Source of the DNA: Bacteroidales bacterium | GTDB taxonomy: Bacteria; Bacteroidota; Bacteroidia; Bacteroidales; ML635J-15 | DNA: 62,802 nucleotides | NCBI GenBank assembly: GCA_017551515.1 | Contig: JAFZLK010000081.1 | Span: forward strand, 1-62,802 | Direction: 5' to 3' | The notes under the pieces: generated by a model | What the model was told of the DNA's origin: nothing | Database searches by the model: none | Seen by the model: only the letters and a program-made list of their open reading frames with translations | Made by a program: the position numbers and the translations under genes | Part shown: positions 53,884-62,635 of the stretch, in pieces | Numbering within the stretch: the first letter of the stretch is position 1 | Layout of the letters: the number at the start of each line of letters is the position of its first letter

Positions 53884-55224
53884 CTAATGGTTCAGAAATT
53901 TATCCAATACACTATCAAGCAGATGCACATAGTAGAACGGCAAACTCAACAGACGGAATTTCTTTCCTCCCTTAGTAATAACCTCGTCAAGTTGCATAGG
54001 ATTGTTCCACACGCGTACAGCAAAATCATGGTCGGTGCCTTCCATAAATATCTGCAACGACTTCAGATGCGAATTATGCCCTGCCTTTACCTCTACTGGT
54101 ATAACGCGACCTTCGTATATATAAACGAAGTCAAGTTCAGATGTTGCGCTCTTAGTATTACGCACCCAAAAATCACGATGAGCCTCCGCATTCATACTAC
54201 CCGAAAGTAATTCCTGAGCAACCATCTGTTCCGCCAATTTTCCACGCCAAGTATCCATTATATTCCGCGACGCCATTACCTCCTTCTGGATTTTTGCGGA
54301 AAAATTGATTATGCCCACATCGTGCCAGAATATCTTAGGCTTTCGCGCATGGTCTTGAAGAACTGGCAATATACCGCTTGTAACAGGATATACAAGTTCG
54401 AGAATGTATGTTCGTTCCAAAGCACGCAAGGCCTCTCCCACCTCACGCGCCTTATAGCCAGATTCGGCAAAATTACCAAGAGTTATCTGCTCTGTAGAAT
54501 GCGTCCAGCCGTTTTTTAGAATTAGACGGATAACATTCTTCATTGTATCATTTCGGGCATACCTTTCAACATCTTCGCTATAACTGCGCAACAAATTGGC
54601 ATAGGCTTCCGAAACAGCAACAATATCCTTATTCTCGGCATACAAAGCAACAGCCTCGGGCATACCGCCAACAAGCGCGAACTTTGAAAACATATCCATT
54701 GTCATAGAATGCATTGCTTCGCTAACAGAAAGATTTTCAACATTATGCACCAACATAGTCTGATTCATCGCACCAAGGAAATCGCCAAACGAACACGGAC
54801 TAAGGTGCATATACTGAACCCGTCCAACAGGAAACGACACATGCTGGTCGAGCAAAGTTACAAGCAACGAACCTGCTGCTATCACATACAACCACGGATA
54901 ATCCTCATAAAAATAGCGCAACAAAGCAACCGCCTGCGGAGAATTCTGTATTTCATCGATGAAAAGCAAGGTGCGTTTATTTTTATCTATCGGTTTGTTT
55001 GCCTTCATAAATATAAGTTGTACAACATCGTCTATGTCGTACAAAAAGAAATCTCTATGCTCTTGTCTCTCAAGGTTCAAGGATATAAATACATCAAACT
55101 CCTTTCCGAACTCCTTTACCAATGTTGATTTTCCAACCTGACGAGCACCACGAAGCACCAACGGCTTGCGAGTTGGAGACTCAGCCCAGCGTCTCAAATC
55201 TGATATTACTAAACGACCAAACAT
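53884..55224 (-). CDS. AAA_14/DUF4143 family ATPase 2
   Basis: 446 residues. Walker A GARQVGKSTLV, Walker B LLFIDEIQNS, sensor AAGSLL, then DUF4143 with WRGKLAEQMVAQELLSG and the nuclease-like SELDFVYIYEGRVIPVEVKA. It belongs to the same family as the gene at 43398 but is clearly a distant paralogue. It starts at the ATG 55224, with the -7 box TATCTTTG at 55252-55245 and a 33-bp tandem array directly upstream. Confidence 0.9.
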   Translation of the reverse strand: MFGRLVISDLRRWAESPTRKPLVLRGARQVGKSTLVKEFGKEFDVFISLNLERQEHRDFFLYDIDDVVQLIFMKANKPIDKNKRTLLFIDEIQNSPQAVALLRYFYEDYPWLYVIAAGSLLVTLLDQHVSFPVGRVQYMHLSPCSFGDFLGAMNQTMLVHNVENLSVSEAMHSMTMDMFSKFALVGGMPEAVALYAENKDIVAVSEAYANLLRSYSEDVERYARNDTMKNVIRLILKNGWTHSTEQITLGNFAESGYKAREVGEALRALERTYILELVYPVTSGILPVLQDHARKPKIFWHDVGIINFSAKIQKEVMASRNIMDTWRGKLAEQMVAQELLSGSMNAEAHRDFWVRNTKSATSELDFVYIYEGRVIPVEVKAGHNSHLKSLQIFMEGTDHDFAVRVWNNPMQLDEVITKGGKKFRLLSLPFYYVHLLDSVLDKFLNH

Positions 55225-55244
55225 AACTCATTGTATTTTCGGCA

Positions 55245-55275
55245 CAAAGATACAACTTTTGTTTCAAATCACAAG
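55245..55275 (-). promoter_or_regulatory. Promoter of ATPase 2, -33 box inside the first repeat
   Basis: -7 TATCTTTG (55252-55245) with CTTG at 55275-55272, spacing 19. The CTTG belongs to the gene-proximal 33-bp unit. Confidence 0.75.
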
Positions 55276-55343
55276 TATATTTTCATAAATTTTGTTTCAA
55301 ATCACAAGTAAAATCTCAAGAAATTTGTTCCAAATCACAAGTA
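55258..55343 (-). repeat. 33-bp tandem array upstream of AAA_14 ATPase 2
   Basis: Three conserved blocks, on the minus strand TACTTGTGATTTGAAACAAA, lie at 55258-55277, 55291-55310 and 55324-55343, exactly 33 bases apart with one difference among them. The 13 bases between blocks are A/T-rich and not conserved. The sequence differs from the array at 43205, but period, position and the -33 overlap are the same. Confidence 0.9.
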
Positions 55344-55450
55344 AGAGCACCTTGGGTTAATACTAAAATCCTCCCACGACAATAAAAACGCAACAGAAAA
55401 AAATGGCAAAATCAAACAAACAACACCTTGCATTATTTGCAAAAAAGATT

Positions 55451-55458
55451 TACCTTTG
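55451..55458 (+). promoter_or_regulatory. Promoter -7 box of kamA
   Basis: TACCTTTG, 62 bases before the ATG, with TTG at 55428-55430 (spacing 20). The long AT-rich leader may matter for expression. Confidence 0.6.
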
Positions 55459-55520
55459 CAGTCGCCAAATAAAATTGGCAATTAAAAAATGTTTTTTCAA
55501 AAAATTAGACTGTAAAATAT

Positions 55521-56765
55521 ATGGCAAGTAGAAGAAAAGAAATGTTTCCGAATGTTACCGATGCAGAATGGAACGACTGGAAATGGCAAGTGAGAAACAG
55601 AATCGAGACTCTCGAACAACTGAAAAAATATGTGAAGCTGACACCAGAAGAGGAAGAAGGCGTTGCTAAGTCGCTGAAGACTCTCCGTATGGCAATCACT
55701 CCGTACTACCTGAGCCTCATTAACCCAGACGATCCAAACGATCCTGTCCGCAAGCAGGCTATCCCGACCGCCGCTGAACTTCACCAGTCGGCTGCCGATT
55801 TGCTCGACCCGCTTCACGAAGACGAGGATTCGCCAGTTCCTGGACTTACCCACCGTTACCCCGACAGAGTTCTGTTCCTCATCACCGACATGTGCTCGAT
55901 GTACTGCCGCCACTGCACACGCCGCAGATTCGCCGGTCAGCACGACTGCCAGTCACCATCGGAACGCATACAGGCAGCTATCGACTATGTAGCACGCACC
56001 CCACAGGTTCGCGACGTCCTCCTTTCGGGTGGCGACGCTCTTATGGTCGATGACGCTATGCTCGAATCTATTATCCAAAGACTCAGAGCAATACCTCACG
56101 TAGAAATTATCCGTATAGGCTCAAGAACTCCAGTTGTATGCCCACAGCGTATAACCGACAGCCTCTGCGAAATGTTGAAGAAGTACCACCCAATATGGTT
56201 AAACACTCACTTCAACCACCCGAACGAAGTTACCGAAGAATCGGCAGCAGCTTGCGCTCGTCTTGCTAACGCTGGTGTTCCTTTAGGAAACCAGTCTGTA
56301 TTGCTTCGCGGCATCAACGATAATGTTGACATAATGAAGAAGTTGGTTCACAAACTCGTTATGATGAGAGTTCGTCCGTACTACATCTACCAGTGCGACC
56401 TTTCAATGGGTCTCGAACATTTCCGTACTCCAGTTTCAAAGGGTATCGAAATCATCGAAGGTCTTCGCGGACATACATCGGGATACGCAGTTCCTACATT
56501 CGTAGTTGACGCTCCTGGTGGCGGTGGAAAGATTCCTGTAATGCCTAACTACTTGATTTCGGAAAGCCCGACAAAGGTTATCCTCCGTAACTACGAAGGT
56601 GTTATCACAACCTACTCGCAGCCAACCGACTACGTTGACAACCAGACTCCTGCAAGCGAAGAATCGAAGATTAAGCCAGAAGGCGTACTTCGTTTGATGA
56701 AGGGCGAACAGATGGCTCTCGAACCAAGCAACCTCGCTCGTAAGGAACGTCACGTAAAGAAATAG
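55521..56765 (+). CDS. kamA: Lysine 2,3-aminomutase
   Basis: 414 residues, close to the 416 of the clostridial enzyme. Radical-SAM Cys125, Cys129 and Cys132 ([14 protein letters not shown]) fall at the numbers known from Clostridium subterminale KamA. The PLP-binding Lys is in [12 protein letters not shown], and [12 protein letters not shown] follows the cluster. It interconverts L-lysine and L-beta-lysine, the first step of lysine fermentation. Length and the C-terminal extension argue for KamA over EpmB (about 340 residues). Codon use looks biased to C-ending codons, hinting at strong expression. A terminator follows directly. Confidence 0.94.
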   Translation: MASRRKEMFPNVTDAEWNDWKWQVRNRIETLEQLKKYVKLTPEEEEGVAKSLKTLRMAITPYYLSLINPDDPNDPVRKQAIPTAAELHQSAADLLDPLHEDEDSPVPGLTHRYPDRVLFLITDMCSMYCRHCTRRRFAGQHDCQSPSERIQAAIDYVARTPQVRDVLLSGGDALMVDDAMLESIIQRLRAIPHVEIIRIGSRTPVVCPQRITDSLCEMLKKYHPIWLNTHFNHPNEVTEESAAACARLANAGVPLGNQSVLLRGINDNVDIMKKLVHKLVMMRVRPYYIYQCDLSMGLEHFRTPVSKGIEIIEGLRGHTSGYAVPTFVVDAPGGGGKIPVMPNYLISESPTKVILRNYEGVITTYSQPTDYVDNQTPASEESKIKPEGVLRLMKGEQMALEPSNLARKERHVKK

Positions 56766-56786
56766 AACTGAATTTATTGTAAATAT

Positions 56787-56818
56787 AAAGGCGTGAGATT
56801 CATCACGCCTTTATTTTA
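56787..56818 (+). terminator. Intrinsic terminator after kamA
   Basis: AAAGGCGTGA (56787-56796) pairs with TCACGCCTTT (56803-56812) around a six-base loop, followed by a short T-rich stretch. It lies 8 bases before the next ATG, so the downstream gene depends on read-through. Confidence 0.85.
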
Positions 56819-56825
56819 AACAGAG

Positions 56826-57863
56826 ATGCCGTTTATAAACGAAATATTGAAGCACAAATCATTGTCGATTGTCGGAATGGAAAAGAATACCGGCAAGACG
56901 GAGTGTCTCAATTATATTATAGGTAGGCTACGCGACAGCGGTACAAAAATAGCCATAACCTCAATCGGCATCGACGGAGAAAGCGTTGACCAGGTAACAA
57001 GCACTCACAAACCCGAAATTGAAATATACCCAGGAACCATGTTTGTCACCTCCGAAAACCACTACCGCACACGCAAGATAACATCGGAGATACTGAACAT
57101 CTCGAAGCAAAGCACATCACTTGGACGACTTGTAACGGCAAGAGCAAAATCGCAAGGCAAACTGATATTCTCCGGACCAACCAACACAATGTGGATTAAG
57201 GACATAATTGGCGAGGTAAAAGATTTTGGAAGCGAACTTACCATTATCGACGGAGCATTGTCGCGCAAATCGCTTGGATCGCCATCGGTTACCGAGTGCA
57301 TGATATTATCGACAGGAGCGGCGGTTTCGCACGACTACAAGGAACTTACTCGCAAGACAAAGTTCGTATATAGCCTGATAAACATCGAGGAATACGAATC
57401 TCCTGCAAGCGACAAACTTCTAAACATTGATCGCGGCATTTGGGCAATCGACGACAACAATGAAATCCACGACCTTGGCATCGACTCCACCCTGCTTCTC
57501 GAAAATAAAAAAGACAAGCTTTTTGAGTATGGCAATACAATTTTTGCCAGCGGAATCGTCACCGACAAGGTTTTGAATCTTTTGCGCATGCAAAAGGAAA
57601 TTCAAAACACAACATTGATTGTCAAGGATTTTACAAGGATTTTTGTAACGCCAGAATCACTTTACTCCTACCTGTCTAAAGGTGGAAAAATAAAGGTTCT
57701 GCTTCGCACAAAACTCATTGCAGTCTGTGTTAACCCGACATCGCCAAGCGGATATGTCATGAATTCGGAGAAAATCACGGCAGAACTATCAGAAGCACTT
57801 AACATTCCTGTGTATGATATATTTAAAGAGAAAGAAAAAAGGACAAACAATTTTAAAAGTTGA
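56826..57863 (+). CDS. P-loop protein, KamB-like (aminomutase reactivase subunit)
   Basis: 345 residues. The N-terminal P-loop GMEKNTGKTECLNYII and the segment IAITSIGIDGESVDQVT match the protein annotated as lysine 5,6-aminomutase reactivase subunit KamB in lysine-fermenting bacteria. There the enzyme would revive the B12-dependent KamDE. Here it follows kamA but no kamC, kamD, kamE or other lysine genes are visible up to the window end. The function is inferred from resemblance recalled from memory and from position. Confidence 0.62.
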   Translation: MPFINEILKHKSLSIVGMEKNTGKTECLNYIIGRLRDSGTKIAITSIGIDGESVDQVTSTHKPEIEIYPGTMFVTSENHYRTRKITSEILNISKQSTSLGRLVTARAKSQGKLIFSGPTNTMWIKDIIGEVKDFGSELTIIDGALSRKSLGSPSVTECMILSTGAAVSHDYKELTRKTKFVYSLINIEEYESPASDKLLNIDRGIWAIDDNNEIHDLGIDSTLLLENKKDKLFEYGNTIFASGIVTDKVLNLLRMQKEIQNTTLIVKDFTRIFVTPESLYSYLSKGGKIKVLLRTKLIAVCVNPTSPSGYVMNSEKITAELSEALNIPVYDIFKEKEKRTNNFKS

Positions 57864-58035
57864 AAAGGGTGACTAGATTTAAAGACTTTTTCGCGATGCT
57901 CAAATGGAATGGCAGTCGCTTTGCGAGAAATAACACAAATCAAGACAAATCTTACAAATTATTTGTCAGATTTGAAAAGATTTGTTAGATTTCTGTCCGA
58001 TAGGACACTCACACATAGAAACCAGAGACATAACC

Positions 58036-58791
58036 ATGTACAAAACAATATCAATATCACAGACAGGCAACATCACCACCATCAAGTTCGACAACGAACC
58101 GACTATGAATGCGATGAGCCAGCTTTTCCTAAAGGAATTCCACGAAGCTGTTGAATCTGTCCGCAACGACAAGGAATGCAGGGTATTAATTATCCGTGGT
58201 ACCGAAAAAGTATTTTCTGCAGGCGGAAACCTTCACGAGATTTCAGGAGCCGACTACGAAAAAGCCACACTAATGGCTACCAACGCACATTACATTTATG
58301 ATGGCTTACTAAACCTTGACATCCCAGTAATTGCTGCCCTCGACGGCATAGTGTATGGTGGTGGACTGGAACTTGCCCTTCGTTGCGACATCCGTTTCTG
58401 CACTCCTGAAACCCGCATGAAATTCCCAGAAGTGGATATGGGAATAATCCCTGGTGCCGGCGGAATATCATTTTTGTCGAGATACATCTCCCCTGCCGAC
58501 ATTGCATACTTTGTGTATTCGTGCAAGCAAATTCCAGTGGACTACGCAAAACAACACGGAATCGTACAAGAGGTTTTCTCCCGCGACGAATTGTACGCCA
58601 AAACTGAAGAATTTGCTCAACTTCTTGCATCAAAACCACGTGAAGCGCTTCGTGCTGCAAAACACGAAATCACAGCCACAATGTCGCGACCATTAAGCGA
58701 ATGCTTGCAGATTGAAATCAAGGAATTTGCATCTACTTTGCAAACCGATGGCAAGAGGATTATAAACGAGTGGTTCGAAAAGAAGAAATAG
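58036..58791 (+). CDS. Enoyl-CoA hydratase/isomerase family protein
   Basis: 251 residues from the ATG at 58036 (MYKTISISQTGNITTIKFDN); the longer frame lacks family residues. The crotonase oxyanion segments FSAGGNLHEISG and IVYGGGLELALRCDIRF are present, and both Glu positions of classical hydratases are kept (GGGLELA and FPEVDMGIIPGAGG), supporting hydratase activity. It might act on a lysine- or butyrate-pathway intermediate, but no partner genes confirm this. The HAD phosphatase gene follows after three bases. Confidence 0.87.
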   Translation: MYKTISISQTGNITTIKFDNEPTMNAMSQLFLKEFHEAVESVRNDKECRVLIIRGTEKVFSAGGNLHEISGADYEKATLMATNAHYIYDGLLNLDIPVIAALDGIVYGGGLELALRCDIRFCTPETRMKFPEVDMGIIPGAGGISFLSRYISPADIAYFVYSCKQIPVDYAKQHGIVQEVFSRDELYAKTEEFAQLLASKPREALRAAKHEITATMSRPLSECLQIEIKEFASTLQTDGKRIINEWFEKKK

Positions 58792-58794
58792 CGC

Positions 58795-59445
58795 ATGAAA
58801 AAACTTATCATATTCGACCTTGATGGCACATTGCTCAACACAATCGGCGACCTCACAAACGCCTGCAATTATGTGTTGCAACAGCATGGATTTCCGCCAC
58901 ATACCCACGACGAATACCGCTACTTTATAGGCTCGGGAATCCGCCGTCTCATAAAACTCGCATTGCCAGAGGAATACAGGGATAATGACGAGTTCTGCAA
59001 ACAAATCCTAGACGAGTTCATCATACGATACAACAGTCATCTGCACGAAGAAACCTGTCCCTACGACGGCATTATTCCACTACTCAAAGGACTGAACGAC
59101 AAAGGCATAAACATAGCAATCGCATCGAACAAGTATCAGGAAGGCGTTGATGCAGTTGTGGACTTCTATTTCCACGACATAAAGTTTGCCGCTACGATAG
59201 GCACAAGCACAGAAATCCCAGTAAAACCCAACCCGACAATAGTTCACAAGATTATCGAAAAATGTCCAACAGCCAAAAAAGAAATTTTGTATCTAGGCGA
59301 TTCTGGCGTTGACATGCAGACAGCAAAGAATGCTGGACTAATCGCTCTTGGTGTCCTCTGGGGCTTCCGAACAAAAGATGAACTTATTGCCAACGGTGCC
59401 GACTATACAATTGAAAAGGTTGAGGAGATTTGGAATTATATATAA
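58795..59445 (+). CDS. HAD family hydrolase, phosphoglycolate phosphatase-like
   Basis: 216 residues. Motif I FDLDGTLLNT, motif II AIASNKY, and motif III/IV YLGDSGVDMQTAKNAG are typical of Gph/PhnX-type HAD phosphatases, with a small helical cap. A house-cleaning role on phosphoglycolate or related phosphates is likely. Co-transcribed with the enoyl-CoA hydratase. Confidence 0.9.
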   Translation: MKKLIIFDLDGTLLNTIGDLTNACNYVLQQHGFPPHTHDEYRYFIGSGIRRLIKLALPEEYRDNDEFCKQILDEFIIRYNSHLHEETCPYDGIIPLLKGLNDKGINIAIASNKYQEGVDAVVDFYFHDIKFAATIGTSTEIPVKPNPTIVHKIIEKCPTAKKEILYLGDSGVDMQTAKNAGLIALGVLWGFRTKDELIANGADYTIEKVEEIWNYI

Positions 59446-59497
59446 CAAGCAAAGGCGAAATTCTTACAGAGAATAAGACACTGTTAAACTCTGATTA

Positions 59498-62400
59498 TTA
59501 TTTAACTTTCACAAACTTTGCATTCTTTATTCCATTATCATCAGAAACCGAAACACTGTAAATTCCAGCGGTATAACTAGAAACATCAATTCTTGCAACA
59601 TTCTCAGCAGAAAATACACATCTGCCAATTTCATCAAATATCTGAACTGTAAAATTTCCATCTACCCCAACTATTTCCAAAGCATCGGAAACTGGATTTG
59701 GATATAACATCATAGATTCTGACTGCGAAATAGACTCAACAGAACCAGGAGCTGGAACTCCATGCAAGTAAGAATATTTAGCTATGGCACAATCAACAGC
59801 TTCTGTAATACGCAAATATGAATCAGCAGCAAACAAAGCAATACTAACCATTACCGTATCGCCAACACCTATCGACATTGCTTCGGAACCAGTGTATTGA
59901 ACCATGTCACCGGAGGCATCGCTGACCGATGAATTTGAAATCATATAATACCTTTCGAGGTCGGAAAAACCATCGGAAATATCAATCACACCATCGCCAC
60001 CTGTTTTATTTGGCAATGAATAGTTTACCGAACTATGCGAACTTAAAACCTTCATACCAGCATAAAGCGAATTATTGCCTTCATAAACGCAGTACATGAA
60101 ATTTCTGCCGTTGTCAAAATAACTCTTATTCTCAACCGGTTCGTACAAATCCCAATCGGCAAAGAGACCGAAGTAATAATCATCTACAGACTCAAATCCT
60201 TTATTTACAATAGAGTACTCGGCAATTATATAATTTTCGTCATCACCATAAACATCAAGCAAAATTTCCAAATTGCGCGAATTGTAATCAAGAGTATCGA
60301 GCATTTTCGCAACGATGTGTGTAACAGCAAGCGTATCTTCCACAAAATGAGGGTATTCGACAACTGCGAAATCGGATACCTGTCGCACAGCACTATAAAT
60401 TTCCGAAGCAGAAATTCCAGATATTATACCGCAATCGTAAAACAATCCGTAATAGTCATCAAGATAAAAGCCATGTCCAACCTCAGTATTCAAGTCAACA
60501 TAGCCAAGACGTCCGTTTCCTGCAACCGAAAGGTTCAGTCTTCCCGTATTGACATCGACATAACCGCCATTTACCGGAACATCAATAATCTGGTCATTTG
60601 TAAATTCATCCGATACAAAGGTTATCCTCATCTTCACAGTCAGTTCCTGCGGAGCATCTGGCAAAACGGCAAGCCTTATCGCCCTATCGCCCGAAACCGG
60701 CATGCTGTCGCTCTGCATAGAAAACAAATCCCCCACTCCAACTTCATTTGTAAGCACCTCTATATAAGGACTTTCAACCGAGATTTCCATCCGCAGATTC
60801 GACCTTCCGCTCAAATAGTTGGTAATTTTTCCACCAACATCAACCATATCGTCATACCTGTCAAATACAAGGTCATGGAAACGTGTGGAATACAAACTGT
60901 CGGCAGAAATTGTCAAGGCATGGTAAAGGTTCAAACGACCGTTGCCCAGCATTCCTGCATAATCGCTGTTGAAATATACACGGTATGACGAATCAATATA
61001 TGTGGTATCGAAAACATACTGACCGAAATACACATCGTTGTGAATGGTATCGTATTCATAACCACCAACATATATCTCATTATGAATAGTATCGTATTCG
61101 TATGCTTGCAACTCATCGTTCCATGCACTGTCAACCGAAATGCTATCGTATGAATACAGCTGTTCGTTCCAAGTGCTATCAATAGAAATGCTGTCGATGT
61201 ATTCTACAAATGTGCTGTCAACCTGCATGATGGAATCTGGAACAATATAGCTAAGTGTATCAATGTTGTCGGCGGAAACGCGAATGATTTCGCCAATCTG
61301 CTGTGCATTGTACGACGGATAATAAGACCTCAATATTCCAGCACTACCGGCAACTATCGGGCTTGCGAATGACGTTCCACCCCACATTGTAGCGTATCCG
61401 TTTTCGCTTGTTGAAACGTACATTGTCCCGGGAGCCGAAACATCAACAGTTGTAGAAAACGAAGAATTATTCCATTTTTTATCGTTCTTGTCAGTTGCTG
61501 CCACCGAAAGCACATTCTGGAATGATGCCGGATAGAATCTGCCTTCGACACCTTCATTACCAGCCGCTGCCACAACAAGCACATCGTAATTGATTGTCGC
61601 ATAATTCACAACGTCCTGACCCATCTGCTGATAAGATGTACTTCCCCAACTGCAATTCACTACATCGAAACGATGATTGGCAGCATACACAATCGACTGA
61701 TACACATTGACAAGAGAACCTTCATCGTTCATTATCCGCAACGGCACAAACTTGCACTTGTAACCAGCGCCCGAAACACCGATTCCATTGTTGGTAACCG
61801 CAGCCGCAATTCCGGAAACATATGCTCCATGCTCGTTACTATTGCATCCGTGCGGAATCTGGGCGTTATTGTTGTCATGAGCAAAATTCCACCCCTTGTA
61901 GTTGTCAACAAAGCCATCATTGTCGTTGTCTATGCCATCGGGAATATCATCGTAGTTGATTTTGATGTTGCCTTCTAAGTCGGGATGAGTAAGACCCGTA
62001 CCCGTATCGGATATGCCTATTATTATAGAAGTATCGCCTTTACAAATGTCCCATGCCTCGTACGAACGTACATTTCTCGTCCAATACTGGTAAGCACCAT
62101 CAGCATTGGCATTTTCTGGACTGGCAAGCGGGTCGTCAGGCACATCAAGCAACGAAACCTTGTAAAGAGGTTCTGCATATTCCACCTCGCGAAACTTGTT
62201 CAAAAACACAACTGCCTGCATAACATCTATATCTTTACGGAATACAAGCCTGTAGATTGTTGTAATGTCAACCATGCGATGTCCATAGTTGTTGAACTCC
62301 TTTTCCGGTCGCACTGCATCAGGGAACTCAATTCGATAGTCAAAATCACCAAAATCGGTTCTAAAACCGTTTATTTCTTCCGACTTGAAAAAAGAATTTA

Positions 62401-62515
62401 CCGCACTTCGCTGCAACTTCACTATTATAGTATTACTTTCGTAATCAACATTTTGTGCTACCGACACGGCACACAATATCATCATTGTCCAAATAAAAGA
62501 CAAAACTCTTTTCAT
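59498..62515 (-). CDS. Subtilisin-like (S8) T9SS-secreted protease with repeat insertion
   Basis: 1005 residues from the ATG at 62515. After the signal peptide (ending VSVAQ) and a propeptide-like region, the S8 triad is visible: Asp170 (ISDTGTGLTHPDLEG), His229 (NEHGAYVSGIAAA) and Ser382 (GGTSFASPIVAG). Residues about 420-513 are an insertion rich in Asp, Tyr and Ser built from short repeats (DSISxDSxWNxxL, YEYDTIHNxxYxGxY). The S8 end GMLGNGRLNLYHAL then resumes. A long beta-rich middle is followed by the Por-type (type A) sorting domain (MLYPNPVSDALEIVGV ... AGIYSVSV ... FVKVK). Secreted to the cell surface or medium. Confidence 0.93.
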   Translation of the reverse strand: MKRVLSFIWTMMILCAVSVAQNVDYESNTIIVKLQRSAVNSFFKSEEINGFRTDFGDFDYRIEFPDAVRPEKEFNNYGHRMVDITTIYRLVFRKDIDVMQAVVFLNKFREVEYAEPLYKVSLLDVPDDPLASPENANADGAYQYWTRNVRSYEAWDICKGDTSIIIGISDTGTGLTHPDLEGNIKINYDDIPDGIDNDNDGFVDNYKGWNFAHDNNNAQIPHGCNSNEHGAYVSGIAAAVTNNGIGVSGAGYKCKFVPLRIMNDEGSLVNVYQSIVYAANHRFDVVNCSWGSTSYQQMGQDVVNYATINYDVLVVAAAGNEGVEGRFYPASFQNVLSVAATDKNDKKWNNSSFSTTVDVSAPGTMYVSTSENGYATMWGGTSFASPIVAGSAGILRSYYPSYNAQQIGEIIRVSADNIDTLSYIVPDSIMQVDSTFVEYIDSISIDSTWNEQLYSYDSISVDSAWNDELQAYEYDTIHNEIYVGGYEYDTIHNDVYFGQYVFDTTYIDSSYRVYFNSDYAGMLGNGRLNLYHALTISADSLYSTRFHDLVFDRYDDMVDVGGKITNYLSGRSNLRMEISVESPYIEVLTNEVGVGDLFSMQSDSMPVSGDRAIRLAVLPDAPQELTVKMRITFVSDEFTNDQIIDVPVNGGYVDVNTGRLNLSVAGNGRLGYVDLNTEVGHGFYLDDYYGLFYDCGIISGISASEIYSAVRQVSDFAVVEYPHFVEDTLAVTHIVAKMLDTLDYNSRNLEILLDVYGDDENYIIAEYSIVNKGFESVDDYYFGLFADWDLYEPVENKSYFDNGRNFMYCVYEGNNSLYAGMKVLSSHSSVNYSLPNKTGGDGVIDISDGFSDLERYYMISNSSVSDASGDMVQYTGSEAMSIGVGDTVMVSIALFAADSYLRITEAVDCAIAKYSYLHGVPAPGSVESISQSESMMLYPNPVSDALEIVGVDGNFTVQIFDEIGRCVFSAENVARIDVSSYTAGIYSVSVSDDNGIKNAKFVKVK

Positions 62516-62581
62516 ACTCAAAAATTTTGCGAAAGATAATGAAAAAGTTTCAAAATGTGAAATACGGTTTGTTGGAATATA

Positions 62582-62616
62582 ATTGTAGGGGCAGGTTTGA
62601 AACCTACCCCTACAAT
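62582..62616. repeat. Near-perfect 17-bp hairpin
   Basis: ATTGTAGGGGCAGGTTT (62582-62598) against AAACCTACCCCTACAAT (62600-62616), with a single mismatch. It lies between a gene tail and the next gene's start on the same strand, without a T run. REP-like or a weak terminator. Confidence 0.8.
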
Positions 62617-62635
62617 GTACCACAGACATATCGTT

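Noticed and set aside
55258..55343. CRISPR-like repeat-spacer look
   Set aside because: Three 20-bp blocks with 13-bp gaps are too few and the gaps too short for spacers, and no cas genes are present. The overlap with a promoter explains it better.
55521..56765. EpmB (EF-P lysine aminomutase) for the aminomutase gene
   Set aside because: Length of 414 with the KamA-like C-terminal extension and Cys125/129/132 numbering fits KamA, and no efp/epmA neighbours are present.
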